A DNA stretch of 64,000 nt. Source: Bacteroidota bacterium (GTDB taxonomy: Bacteria > Bacteroidota > Bacteroidia > Chitinophagales > Chitinophagaceae). The notes under the pieces are model-generated. The model was not told the DNA's origin, ran no database searches, and saw only the letters and a program-made list of their open reading frames with translations. Positions 34,426 through 43,714 of this stretch are shown piece by piece (position 1 is the stretch's first letter; each line of letters starts with the position of its first letter). Location of the stretch: assembly GCA_023417815.1 (NCBI GenBank), contig JAEZEI010000068.1:1-64000 (forward strand). The letters are read 5' to 3'. Position numbers and translations under genes: made by a program.

Positions 34426-36060
34426 TCACCTAACAATTTCCTGCAATACATCCCCGAAAGCTGCATCAGGCCGCTGTATCCGTAACATGGCAGCAACTGT
34501 AGGTGCAATATCCGTCATAAAGACCTTGCGAAAGGTTTCCCCCCTTGGAACATTTTTTCCAAACCATAATAATGGAATATGAATATCATAATTATATGGG
34601 CTTCCATGATCAGCACCTGTCAGCAAATAATCTGAATAATGGGGCTTCAGGATGATCTGGATATCACCGCTTCTTTCCGGATGATATCCACGCCTTATCA
34701 TTTCTTTTACATTCTCCGGGAGATTTGTTCGGTGCAGTTCCCTGAGTTTAAAGGCCCATAAGACCTGCTCCTTTTTTAGAAGGAAATTAATGATGGAATC
34801 CTCTACCTGTTTTACATCAAGCCCAGCTTCTTTTACCAGCAGTTGGTCAATATAAAATTGAAACTCACTGTATCTTCTTACCAGTCCCTTCTTATTAAAA
34901 ATTGTACTGCAATAGTTGTCAAGATTATCCTTAAACTTATAAGCATTCATGGCACCTGCACTGAGTTTTTTGGAGCGCAGGTAACCGGGGGTTTGAGGTG
35001 CCGCATGATCCGCTGTAAGAAACAGGATGTAATCTTTACCAAAAAGAGAATCAAGGTTTGTCAAAAACAAAGCAAGGTCGCGATCAAGTCGCAGGTAGGT
35101 ATCTTCTACTTCTACGGCATCCGGGCCAAACAGGTGGCCAATATAATCTGTGGCCGACAGGCTTATACAGATCATATCGGGAACGGTCTGCCTTCCAAGA
35201 TTTTCCTGCCTGATAAGATTCTTCGAAAATTCAAGGACAGCAGTATTAGCAAACGGTGTTCTTCTGAAATCATAATGGTTAGCTACCGTGGGTGAAAAGG
35301 AATATGGAAATGTATTCTTCTTTTTGGCGCCCAGGTTTCTTTCATATTCAGCATCATCTCTCGTACTGGCGGTATAGGTTGATATAGGATAAAGTGTATT
35401 CCAGCCATTGGCAAGTATTTGTGCAGGATATTTCTGGTTATTGAAATCCTGAACCCATTGGGGCAGATTGTTCATATACCATGAGCTTGAAATAAAACCT
35501 CCAAGGCTGTCGTCAAACCAGTAAGCTGCATTGGCCGACCTTCCGGCCGGGAGAATACTGCCCCGGTCCTTGATCGATACACCAAACACCCGGCTTTTAA
35601 AATTCGTGGCCATTTTCAACTGGTCACCTATTGTAGTAGCCTGCAGGTTGCGCGGACTCATTTTCCCGTCTTTGATAGAACCCCCAACAGGGATCACCAA
35701 ATCGTCTTCGGTGCAGTACATGAATTTTTCATTCGACCGTTCAACCCAGTCGTTGCCAACAATGCCATGAAGCGCAGGATAAGCACCTGTATATACAGTG
35801 GCATGTCCTGCCGCGGTTACAGAAGGTGAATAAGGAATAAAAGTATTTTGATAACTGAAACCTTCCCTGGTAAGCCGGTTAAAACCATCTTCCCCGAACC
35901 TGTTCTTAAACCGCTGCAGGTAATCCCATCGCATTTGATCGATAACAATCCCAACTACGAGCCGGGGTGCGCCTGCCTTTGCATCCGCAATTTTATCCTG
36001 GGAACTTGAACTCATTATGAAAAATTGCGAAGCAAGGACCAGGCAAACAATCTTCTTCAT
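34426..36060 (-). CDS. Alkaline phosphatase, PafA-like
   Basis: 544 residues from the ATG at 36060, which gives a signal peptide (MKKIVCLVLASQFFIMSSSS). D41 in VIDQMRWDY starts the metal site, T82 in SVTAAGHA is the expected nucleophile, and TADHAAPQTPG and ADHGSPYNYDIHIP give the later metal ligands. This matches the single-Thr, periplasmic phosphomonoesterases of Bacteroidota (PafA) that release phosphate from organic compounds. An upstream in-frame start at 36099 would place 13 residues before the signal peptide and is less likely. Single gene with no clear partner. Confidence 0.88.
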   Translation of the reverse strand: MKKIVCLVLASQFFIMSSSSQDKIADAKAGAPRLVVGIVIDQMRWDYLQRFKNRFGEDGFNRLTREGFSYQNTFIPYSPSVTAAGHATVYTGAYPALHGIVGNDWVERSNEKFMYCTEDDLVIPVGGSIKDGKMSPRNLQATTIGDQLKMATNFKSRVFGVSIKDRGSILPAGRSANAAYWFDDSLGGFISSSWYMNNLPQWVQDFNNQKYPAQILANGWNTLYPISTYTASTRDDAEYERNLGAKKKNTFPYSFSPTVANHYDFRRTPFANTAVLEFSKNLIRQENLGRQTVPDMICISLSATDYIGHLFGPDAVEVEDTYLRLDRDLALFLTNLDSLFGKDYILFLTADHAAPQTPGYLRSKKLSAGAMNAYKFKDNLDNYCSTIFNKKGLVRRYSEFQFYIDQLLVKEAGLDVKQVEDSIINFLLKKEQVLWAFKLRELHRTNLPENVKEMIRRGYHPERSGDIQIILKPHYSDYLLTGADHGSPYNYDIHIPLLWFGKNVPRGETFRKVFMTDIAPTVAAMLRIQRPDAAFGDVLQEIVR

Positions 36061-36138
36061 GGTACAAAAATAACAAGCAAACCCGTGCAGGATGAACAAA
36101 TGAAAACATTCACTACCCCCATTTTCACGTTAATACAT

Positions 36139-36146
36139 TAATTTTG
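36139..36146 (+). promoter_or_regulatory. -7 element of the serine palmitoyltransferase gene
   Basis: TAATTTTG, a perfect TAnnTTTG, about 65 bases before the ATG. The leader contains a small palindrome, TCCGGAA-AA-TTCCGGA (about 36155-36170). Confidence 0.6.
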
Positions 36147-36211
36147 CGGCGAAATCCGGAAAATTCCGGAACATATCACCATTATTAATTCTATATACAA
36201 AGCTTTCCCTT

Positions 36212-37465
36212 ATGGATCTTTTTGAAAAACTGGTAAAAGACGGCGGACCCATCGGACAACATATGGACAGGGCACACGGATATTTCGCATTTCCTAAACT
36301 CGAAGGCGAATTGGGTCCACGCATGCAGTTCAGGGGAAAGGAAATGATAGTATGGAGTCTTAATAATTACCTCGGCCTCGTTAATCATCCTGAGGTTAGG
36401 AAGGCTGATGCGGATGCGGCAGCTAAATACGGAATGGGAAATCCTATGGGTGCAAGGATGATGAGTGGAAATACTGCCAGGCACGAGGAACTTGAAAAAG
36501 TTATCAGCCAGTTTGTGAACAGGGAAGATACCATGTTGCTGAATTTTGGCTACCAGGGCATCATGAGTTGTATTGATGCATTGGTGAATCGCCGTGATGT
36601 TATTGTTTATGATGCAGAATCGCACGCCTGTATTGTTGATGGCGTAAGGCTTCATATGGGCCACAGGTATGCATTCAAACATAATGACATTACTGATTTT
36701 GAGAAGCAAATGCAGCGGGCCACCGAAATGGCAAATAAGAATGGTGGCGGTATCCTGGTGATCACCGAAGGTGTATTTGGTATGGATGGCGAACAGGGCA
36801 TACTTAAACAGATCACAGATCTTAAAGGAAAATATGATTTCAGGATATTGATCGATGACGCCCATGGTTTTGGATACATGGGTAAGACTGGTGCAGGAGC
36901 CGATGAGGCGCAGGAATGCCAGGATAAGATCGATCTATACTTTAGCACTTTTGTAAAAAGCATGGGTAGTATCGGAGCCTTTATCAGCGGCCCGCGGAAT
37001 GTGTTGAAGTATCTGCGTTACAATACCCGCAGCCAGATCTTCGCTAAAAGTCTTCCCCTGATCATTGTTGAAGGTATGCTGAAGAGAATGCAAATGGTGA
37101 TTGAAATGCCCGAACTGCGTGAAAAACTTTGGAAGAATGTTGAGAAACTTCAGAAAGGTTTGCGCGAACGCGGCTTTGATATAGGTAATACAAATAGCCC
37201 GGTAACCCCGGTTTATATGAAGGGAGATGTGCCCGAAGCAACCCAGATGGTTATGGATCTGCGCGAGAACTATCACATTTTCTGCAGCATAGTGGTGTAT
37301 CCTGTTATCCCTAAAGGTGATATTATTTACAGGCTTATTCCTACCTCGGCCCATACCGATGAAGACATTGAACTAACGCTGAAAGCTTTCGAGGAAACCA
37401 AGAAGAAACTTGATGCAGGTGCATACAAGGCTGAGAATATTCCCAACATGGCCGAGGCAATGTGA
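36212..37465 (+). CDS. spt: Serine palmitoyltransferase (alpha-oxoamine synthase family)
   Basis: 417 residues. It joins L-serine and palmitoyl-CoA to 3-ketosphinganine, the first step of sphingolipid synthesis, on the cytoplasmic side. The PLP lysine is K249 (TFVKSMGSIG), H138 (DAESHAC) should stack on the cofactor ring, and ILIDDAHGFG holds the PLP-nitrogen Asp. The long N-terminal segment before SLNNYLGL and the overall sequence match Bacteroidota SPT better than glycine C-acetyltransferase or BioF. No other sphingolipid gene adjoins it. Confidence 0.88.
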   Translation: MDLFEKLVKDGGPIGQHMDRAHGYFAFPKLEGELGPRMQFRGKEMIVWSLNNYLGLVNHPEVRKADADAAAKYGMGNPMGARMMSGNTARHEELEKVISQFVNREDTMLLNFGYQGIMSCIDALVNRRDVIVYDAESHACIVDGVRLHMGHRYAFKHNDITDFEKQMQRATEMANKNGGGILVITEGVFGMDGEQGILKQITDLKGKYDFRILIDDAHGFGYMGKTGAGADEAQECQDKIDLYFSTFVKSMGSIGAFISGPRNVLKYLRYNTRSQIFAKSLPLIIVEGMLKRMQMVIEMPELREKLWKNVEKLQKGLRERGFDIGNTNSPVTPVYMKGDVPEATQMVMDLRENYHIFCSIVVYPVIPKGDIIYRLIPTSAHTDEDIELTLKAFEETKKKLDAGAYKAENIPNMAEAM

Positions 37466-37483
37466 TCCGGCTTCCCTGTACCA

Positions 37484-37744
37484 TTAATCGCGGGAATAAC
37501 GAAATCGTGCAACAAGTACACAAGTATTGAGCAGGAATGAAAAAATGTTGGTTGCTATGATCGGAATATCATCCCGCATGAACCCATAGGTTATCCACAA
37601 TCCCAGGCCGCACATCAGCACGATCAGCATCCATGGAGATACATCATCCGCTTTCTTTTCCTTCAGTATCTTAATAAGCTGGGGTAATAATGATAGTGAG
37701 GTGAATATTCCTGCTGCTATCCCTATGATCTGGGTCCACTCCAT
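37484..37744 (-). CDS. SemiSWEET-type PQ-loop sugar transporter
   Basis: 86 residues from the ATG at 37744 (another ATG at 37765 adds seven). Three membrane spans make one PQ-loop repeat: SLSLLPQLIKILKEKKADDV in span 1 with the PQ motif, then spans at about 37-55 and 60-80. SemiSWEETs dimerise to move sugars along a gradient. The gene is convergent with spt and 46 bases from the thioredoxin-fold gene upstream of it. Confidence 0.85.
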   Translation of the reverse strand: MEWTQIIGIAAGIFTSLSLLPQLIKILKEKKADDVSPWMLIVLMCGLGLWITYGFMRDDIPIIATNIFSFLLNTCVLVARFRYSRD

Positions 37745-37790
37745 GCCTGCTTTTATAATAAGCATGCATTTTAGGTGCCATATTACAATT

Positions 37791-38303
37791 CTACCATTCT
37801 CTTTTCAGTCCATGGGTGAATTCCTGCAGCGATTGCCTGCTGTAGGCTCCTTCTCCGAAATACTTTAAAGGAGCTTCAAATTCTGAGGGTTTCAGAAATC
37901 CTTCCATTGATGCAGGCCTGGAATCTGGTGATGTTAAAAAGATCGTGTTTGGATAGGCCAGTTTTCCCTGTGAAAGGTAAATGGCCAGATCATGGGTCTT
38001 ATACCTTGAGTTATACCTGTAAACCTTTCCATTGAATGTTATATCACCTGTAGATTCTGCATTGAACTTCACAGCATAATATTTCTGATTGATATACTTC
38101 GCTACCTGCTCATTGGCATACGTCTTTTTATCCATTACCTTACACCAGCCACACCAATCCGTATAAAGGTCAACAAGTATTGGCCTGGGTTCCTTTGCGT
38201 AGGCTTCTGCAAGCATCGCAGGTTCCATCCAGTTCACCTTTGCTGCAGGTCTAAAAGATAATGCAGCCATGATCATTAATGAAGCAATTATTAAAAGACG
38301 CAT
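37791..38303 (-). CDS. Secreted thioredoxin-fold protein
   Basis: 170 residues. A signal peptide or anchor (about 1-20) precedes a thioredoxin domain with DLYTDWCGWCKVMDKKTY, active cysteines C51 and C54, and the cis-Pro in YPNTIFL. It resembles the DUF255/Thioredoxin_7 proteins of Bacteroidota, probably a periplasmic thiol reductase or chaperone-like protein. It is divergent from ubiX with 40 bases between. Confidence 0.85.
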   Translation of the reverse strand: MRLLIIASLMIMAALSFRPAAKVNWMEPAMLAEAYAKEPRPILVDLYTDWCGWCKVMDKKTYANEQVAKYINQKYYAVKFNAESTGDITFNGKVYRYNSRYKTHDLAIYLSQGKLAYPNTIFLTSPDSRPASMEGFLKPSEFEAPLKYFGEGAYSRQSLQEFTHGLKREW

Positions 38304-38343
38304 AATTATTGTTTAGTAGCTTACAGTTGTAAACGGAAATTTA

Positions 38344-38913
38344 ATGGAAAAAATTGTCATTGCTGTAACCGGTGCAAGCGGCTCCATATATGCAAAAGAT
38401 ATATTAACCAAACTATCACAACTTGAGGCTGGTATAGCGGACATTTCCCTTGTTATGTCCGAAAATGCCAGGGAGGTCTGGAGAACTGAACTTAACAACG
38501 AATCCTTTTCAGATCTTCCTTTCCCTGTTTATGCTACAAATGATTTTAATGCCCCTTTTGCCTCCGGATCTGCAGGATACTCCACCATGATCATAATTCC
38601 CTGCAGCATGGGAACGCTGGGCCGTATTGCCACAGGAATTTCGAACGACCTTGTCTCCAGGGCGGCAGATGTGATCCTTAAGGAACGCCGTAAACTTATC
38701 TGCGTTGTCAGGGAAACCCCATATAACCTGGTGCACATCCGGAATATGGAAACGGTAACCCTTGCCGGCGGAATCATCTGCCCTGCGACCCCTTCCTTCT
38801 ACAGTAAACCTGCAACCATCGAAGAAATTGCTTCAACAGTTACCGACCGCGTGCTTGACCTGGCAGGTCTGCCGGTAAAAACATTTCGCTGGGGAAAAGG
38901 CCCTGCTACCTGA
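38344..38913 (+). CDS. ubiX: Flavin prenyltransferase UbiX
   Basis: 189 residues. It attaches a dimethylallyl group to FMN to make the prenyl-FMN cofactor of UbiD-type decarboxylases. It has the family start IVIAVTGASGSIYA, the IIIPCSMGTLGRIATGIS segment, and RKLICVVRETPYNLVHIRNM with ICPATPSFY. UbiD itself is not in the window; the likely pathway is menaquinone or aromatic acid metabolism. The last 8 bases overlap the convergent lolA gene. Confidence 0.95.
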   Translation: MEKIVIAVTGASGSIYAKDILTKLSQLEAGIADISLVMSENAREVWRTELNNESFSDLPFPVYATNDFNAPFASGSAGYSTMIIIPCSMGTLGRIATGISNDLVSRAADVILKERRKLICVVRETPYNLVHIRNMETVTLAGGIICPATPSFYSKPATIEEIASTVTDRVLDLAGLPVKTFRWGKGPAT

Positions 38914-39562
38914 GATCCACGATCTCTACCCCCGGATATTTTTTAGCATCGAAAACAAAAGTTGCATCAGGGATGGATGTGGTGGTAGACATTGAGGTTA
39001 TGCTGTAGGTATACCTGTTACCCGTCTTCTCAAATATCTTGGTGGTATTGATCACGTTATTACTTACATACAGCAATACTTTGTGGAAGGGCTTCGTCTT
39101 ATCAATCGGTGTTAATTCGATCTCCTGGAATGTCTTTCCATTCAGTTTTACATTTCCATTCAGTTTATAAAGGAAATCCTTATCATAAAAATTGGTGAAC
39201 AGCTTTTGTGGAGTTATGGAATTTCCACCCGCATCAAGCTTGCTTATAGTAACCTCATTGCTGGGCTGATCGTAGGTCCATACATTGCTGCCATCCGAAT
39301 AAATTTCCTGTCCTGATACATTCACCCGGTACCGGGTTCCTTTCATATACACAGTACCAGCCTTAACACCCATATTCTTACCTGATCCATTCTCAACCTT
39401 GAGACTGAATTTAGCGGTGATATTTTTAAAGGTTTTGAACTTATTACTTACAGCATCAAGCACTTTTTTAGCCGCAGGATCACTCTTTCCCATACCCTTA
39501 GGCTGAGCAGTCACGGATAGGGATACAACAGTCATCAATAAAAGGCTTAAAAAATTTTTCAT
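38906..39562 (-). CDS. lolA: Outer-membrane lipoprotein carrier LolA-like protein
   Basis: 218 residues. A signal peptide (MKNFLSLLLMTVVSLSVTAQ) precedes a LolA-type fold: a helix with VLDAVSNKFKTFKNITAKF, then beta strands with GTVYMKGTRYRV, SDGSNVWTYDQPSNEV and TFVFDAKKYPGVEIVDLR at the end. LolA carries lipoproteins across the periplasm. Bacteroidota also have LolA-like proteins of unrelated roles, so the exact function is less certain than the family. Confidence 0.87.
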   Translation of the reverse strand: MKNFLSLLLMTVVSLSVTAQPKGMGKSDPAAKKVLDAVSNKFKTFKNITAKFSLKVENGSGKNMGVKAGTVYMKGTRYRVNVSGQEIYSDGSNVWTYDQPSNEVTISKLDAGGNSITPQKLFTNFYDKDFLYKLNGNVKLNGKTFQEIELTPIDKTKPFHKVLLYVSNNVINTTKIFEKTGNRYTYSITSMSTTTSIPDATFVFDAKKYPGVEIVDLR

Positions 39563-39589
39563 CTGGAGGCTTTAATTAATTTGAAGGTG

Positions 39590-39597
39590 CAAAGATA
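39590..39597 (-). promoter_or_regulatory. -7 element of the lolA promoter
   Basis: TATCTTTG on the minus strand, a perfect TAnnTTTG, 27 bases before the lolA ATG. Confidence 0.6.
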
Positions 39598-39770
39598 GTG
39601 CTTAGACATTTCCGGCTCCCCGGGGTTTATAATCCATCCATTAAGGAACTGTTAATACAGTTTATAGGGGATGCATTCAGCACTGAAAAATAATGGTATG
39701 ATTCAGGTTATGCTTATTTTACACCTGCTTCAATTCAACTTCATCCCAGGTTTAAATCATATTTATTATC

Positions 39771-40961
39771 ATGGAGAAAACTCCTTTATCCCAGGGTGAA
39801 AGTTATACGCCCGGTCCCTTTTCCCGGTTCCTATGGTGGTTGTCAACAGCGGAGCCCGAAATAATTAAAGACTCCGTTGTCGACCGTAACAGGTATCGCA
39901 TAATTGGTATGACCGTTCTGACCACGTGGATCTTTGCAACCCTTGCATGGACCTACTTCTTCAGCACTGTAACTACGGGTTGGATCGCAACTGTATTTCC
40001 GGGCCTGTTTATGGGTTTTATCATTCTTGCAATTGACCGCGCACTCATAAAAGGGATCACTTCCTCCAATAAGAGGAGACTGATGCCACTCATGTTCAGG
40101 GGGATCCTGGCGCTTACAATCGGAACATTTATGGCACAACCCGCCATTCTTTATTTATTCAGCCGGGAAATTAATGTTCAGGCTTCACTGGATAATGAAA
40201 AGAAAAAGCAGGAAAAAAGGGCGTCTCTTGATTCCCTTTATGGCCAGAGGAAGAATGAACTGCTTCAACGGCATAATGCCATTGAACAGGAAGCCCGGAA
40301 ATTACTTACGGAAGTAAATATTTCGCGCGATGCTTACATCGCGGAAACCGACGGCAGTGGCGGAACAGGAAAGATCGGCATTAAGGATATTGCGCTTGCC
40401 AAGAAAAATGAATTCAACAAACTTGAGGCAAACTATGACCGTTTTATGCAGGCAACCCGCCCGCAGCTTGATAGCCTCTTAAGTGAAATTGGAAACATTG
40501 AAAAAGAGAAAGTTGCTGCAGAGAAGGAATTTGCAACAAGCCTGCAGGCAGGTTTTCTCAGCCGGATAGAAGCACTTAATAACCTATTGAAAGGCCATCC
40601 TGCTTTACAATACCGTTATTACCTGATCCTCGCCATCCTGGTCCTGATCGAATTAATGCCTGTGATAGCCAAAACCCTGTTACCCTCCGGCAGCTACGAG
40701 GAAAAAGCAAGATTGAGAGAGGACCTGGAAAAAGAGGCAGCTGCAACCAATGCCGACCGCGAGCGCGAATTAAAAGAATTCTACGGCAGTCTCGCACTTA
40801 GAAGCGACAGGGAAACGATAGAAGCACTATTTGGCCTTACCGCTGAACAACGAAAACAGAAACTTAGCCAGCTTGCGGCGGGATGGAAGAGCGACCAGGA
40901 CACTTTTGATTCTCTATGGGAAAAAATAAAGAAAGAGATGCTTTCCCGACAGGAAAATTAA
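39771..40961 (+). CDS. DUF4407 membrane protein
   Basis: 396 residues. Three membrane spans near the N-terminus (about 46-68, 73-92, 108-130), a long charged coiled-coil region (about 145-265) and a fourth span (about 283-302), followed by a soluble helical tail. FLWWLSTAEPEIIKDS at the start is the typical DUF4407 entry. The function is unknown; the architecture suggests a membrane protein with a large coiled-coil loop in one compartment. It stands alone between lolA and mutS. Confidence 0.85.
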   Translation: MEKTPLSQGESYTPGPFSRFLWWLSTAEPEIIKDSVVDRNRYRIIGMTVLTTWIFATLAWTYFFSTVTTGWIATVFPGLFMGFIILAIDRALIKGITSSNKRRLMPLMFRGILALTIGTFMAQPAILYLFSREINVQASLDNEKKKQEKRASLDSLYGQRKNELLQRHNAIEQEARKLLTEVNISRDAYIAETDGSGGTGKIGIKDIALAKKNEFNKLEANYDRFMQATRPQLDSLLSEIGNIEKEKVAAEKEFATSLQAGFLSRIEALNNLLKGHPALQYRYYLILAILVLIELMPVIAKTLLPSGSYEEKARLREDLEKEAAATNADRERELKEFYGSLALRSDRETIEALFGLTAEQRKQKLSQLAAGWKSDQDTFDSLWEKIKKEMLSRQEN

Positions 40962-41025
40962 TCACAGCTCCATACCTGGAATGGGGATAAATAAAGGGTT
41001 TCAGCTAAAATCTCCCGGGGTTCAG

Positions 41026-41033
41026 TATTTTTG
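41026..41033 (+). promoter_or_regulatory. -7 element immediately before mutS
   Basis: TATTTTTG, a perfect TAnnTTTG, ends five bases before the mutS ATG, suggesting a leaderless or near-leaderless mRNA. No clear -33 box is seen. Confidence 0.5.
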
Positions 41034-41038
41034 GCGCC

Positions 41039-43645
41039 ATGGCCAAAGCGACTGCGGAAACCCCTTTAATGACCCAGCATAATGCGATCAAAAGCAAATA
41101 TCCTGATGCAATCCTTTTGTTCCGGGTCGGCGATTTTTATGAAACCTTTGGCCAGGATGCGATAGTAACTGCCAGGGTGCTTGGAATCACCCTTACGAGA
41201 AGGAACAACAGCAACCAGACATCGTTGGAACTTGCAGGCTTTCCTCATCATGCACTGGACGCATACCTGCATAAACTGGTAAAGGCCGGTTACCGGGTGG
41301 CTATATGCGACCAGCTTGAAGATCCTAAACAGGCCAAAGGAATAGTTAAACGCGGGGTAACAGAATTGGTAACACCCGGTGTTGCCACCAATGATAAACT
41401 GCTTGAACATAACAGCAATAATTTCCTGGCCGCACTTCACTTCTCTGATCAAAAAACCGGGCTTGCATTCCTCGATATCTCAACCGGCGAATTCTTTATT
41501 GCTGAAGGCGACCGTGAATATGCAGATAAACTGCTTCAGAGTTTACAACCGGCCGAAGTTATCTTTCAGCGAAACAGGCAAAAGTTTTTCCGGGAACAAT
41601 TCGGGAGTACATTTTTTACCTATGCTCTCGATGAATGGATCTTTAGCAGCCAGTACGCTAACGAAAGCCTGCTGAAGCATTTTGGCACACACAGCCTTAA
41701 AGGATTTGGCATCGAAGAAATGAATGAAGGCATAATTGCTTCAGGTGCTATCCTTCATTATTTAAAAGATACTGAACACCCTCACCTGAATCATATCACT
41801 TCTATCCAGCGGATCAACCGCGAGGATCACCTCTGGATGGACAGGTTCACGATCCGCAATCTTGAGCTTTTTGGAAATGCTGACGAGAATTCCTTATTCA
41901 AGACCATTAATCATTCAGTATCCCCAATGGGTGCCAGGTTACTGAAGCGGTGGATGCTAATGCCACTGAAGGATGTATCCAGGATCGAAGAAAGACTTGA
42001 AGCGGTGGAATTCCTGGTAAAGGAAACTGATGCAAGAAATAAAATATGCCAGTTCCTGAAGCTGGCAGGTGATGTGGAACGGCTCGCAGCAAAGGTGCCC
42101 CTGAAAAAGATAAACCCGCGCGAAGTACTCCAGATCGCTAAAGGACTTCAACAGACACTTTTACTGAAACAGATTTGTTCAGAAAGCAATAATTCTCTTC
42201 TGAACCGGATGGCCGATGCGCTGAACGGTTGTAATTATATTCTTGATAAAATATTAAAAGAGATCAGCGAAAACCCACCTGTGGCGATAAATAAAGGAGG
42301 ACTGATCGCAGAAGGTGTAAATAATGAACTGGATGAACTTCGGGCAATGGCCACCGGGGGCAAGAATTACCTGCTTCAACTGCAACAAACAGAGGCAGAA
42401 AAAACAGGGATAACGTCGTTAAAGATCTCTTACAATAATGTATTCGGTTACTTCCTGGAAGTAACAAATATCCATAAGGATAAAGTTCCTGCTACATGGA
42501 TCAGGAAACAGACACTTACCTCTGCTGAAAGGTATATTACACCGGAACTGAAGGTTTATGAAGAAAAGATCACCGGGGCAGAAGAAAAGATACTGCAGAT
42601 CGAAACCCGGATCTATAACGAATTGTTGAACGAATTGCAGGATTATATTTCGCCGTTGCAGGTTAATGGTTCAGTGATGGCAACCATTGACTGCCTTTGC
42701 TGCTTCGCTAATAATGCCATTCAATTCGGCTATAAAAAGCCTGTAATGCATAATGGAGGCGAACTGGAACTGAAAGACAGCAGGCACCCGGTGATAGAGC
42801 GGAATCTTCCTCCGGGGGAAATGTATATCAGCAACGATATACTTATTGATCCGGAAACTTCCCAGGTGATCATTCTGACGGGACCAAATATGAGCGGTAA
42901 AAGTGCGATCCTTCGGCAAACAGCCCTTATCACGCTCATGGCGCATATGGGTAGCTTCGTACCTGCATCCTCGGCAAAAATTCCTTTAACGGATAAGATC
43001 TTTACCCGGGTAGGTGCTTCAGATAATCTAAGCGGGGGCGAATCCACATTTATGGTGGAAATGAATGAGACTGCAAGTATTATAAACAACCTGAGTGCGA
43101 GAAGCCTGATCATCCTCGACGAGATAGGCAGGGGCACCTCCACATATGATGGTATATCCATAGCATGGAGTATAGCAGAATACCTGCATGAATCACCCTT
43201 TCGTCCAAAAACACTTTTCGCTACCCATTACCATGAACTGAATGAACTCGAAAATAAATTTCCCCGGATCAGGAATTTCCATGTAACGAATAAAGAATCC
43301 GGAAATAAAATAATCTTTCTAAGGAAACTCGCTCCCGGAGGAAGTAAACATAGCTTTGGTATCCACGTTGCACGGATGGCAGGTATGCCGCCTGCGCTTA
43401 TTGACAGGGCTAACCAGGTGCTTGCTTTACTTGAAGCAAAGAATGCGGACCCTGAAAATGCCCAGGAATCTATTTCTGAAAAAATTAAGGGGGCAGTTCA
43501 GCCTAAGATGCAGTTAAGCATTTTCGATGCCCATTCTTCAACTTTCGAGGAGATCAGGAGCCTGCTCGATGCCGTTGATATAAACAGGCTTACACCCGTG
43601 GAGGCGTTGTTGAAACTACAGGAGATAAAAGGTAAGGTTCAATAG
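41039..43645 (+). CDS. mutS: DNA mismatch repair protein MutS
   Basis: 868 residues, full MutS1 length. The mismatch-binding GDFYETFGQDA carries the Phe-x-Glu wedge (residues about 32-38). The ATPase has Walker A LTGPNMSGKS (about 616-625), ESTFMVEMNE, Walker B LIILDEIGRGTSTYDG and the TLFATHYHEL switch. It binds base mismatches and recruits MutL. The C-terminal tail (PVEALLKLQEIKGKV) is present. Confidence 0.98.
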   Translation: MAKATAETPLMTQHNAIKSKYPDAILLFRVGDFYETFGQDAIVTARVLGITLTRRNNSNQTSLELAGFPHHALDAYLHKLVKAGYRVAICDQLEDPKQAKGIVKRGVTELVTPGVATNDKLLEHNSNNFLAALHFSDQKTGLAFLDISTGEFFIAEGDREYADKLLQSLQPAEVIFQRNRQKFFREQFGSTFFTYALDEWIFSSQYANESLLKHFGTHSLKGFGIEEMNEGIIASGAILHYLKDTEHPHLNHITSIQRINREDHLWMDRFTIRNLELFGNADENSLFKTINHSVSPMGARLLKRWMLMPLKDVSRIEERLEAVEFLVKETDARNKICQFLKLAGDVERLAAKVPLKKINPREVLQIAKGLQQTLLLKQICSESNNSLLNRMADALNGCNYILDKILKEISENPPVAINKGGLIAEGVNNELDELRAMATGGKNYLLQLQQTEAEKTGITSLKISYNNVFGYFLEVTNIHKDKVPATWIRKQTLTSAERYITPELKVYEEKITGAEEKILQIETRIYNELLNELQDYISPLQVNGSVMATIDCLCCFANNAIQFGYKKPVMHNGGELELKDSRHPVIERNLPPGEMYISNDILIDPETSQVIILTGPNMSGKSAILRQTALITLMAHMGSFVPASSAKIPLTDKIFTRVGASDNLSGGESTFMVEMNETASIINNLSARSLIILDEIGRGTSTYDGISIAWSIAEYLHESPFRPKTLFATHYHELNELENKFPRIRNFHVTNKESGNKIIFLRKLAPGGSKHSFGIHVARMAGMPPALIDRANQVLALLEAKNADPENAQESISEKIKGAVQPKMQLSIFDAHSSTFEEIRSLLDAVDINRLTPVEALLKLQEIKGKVQ

Positions 43646-43714
43646 GTGTTAAAAGTTTTTAACACTTGCAACGAAATCCCGCTTGCATACATCTTTCAAA
43701 TAACTTTACGCTGT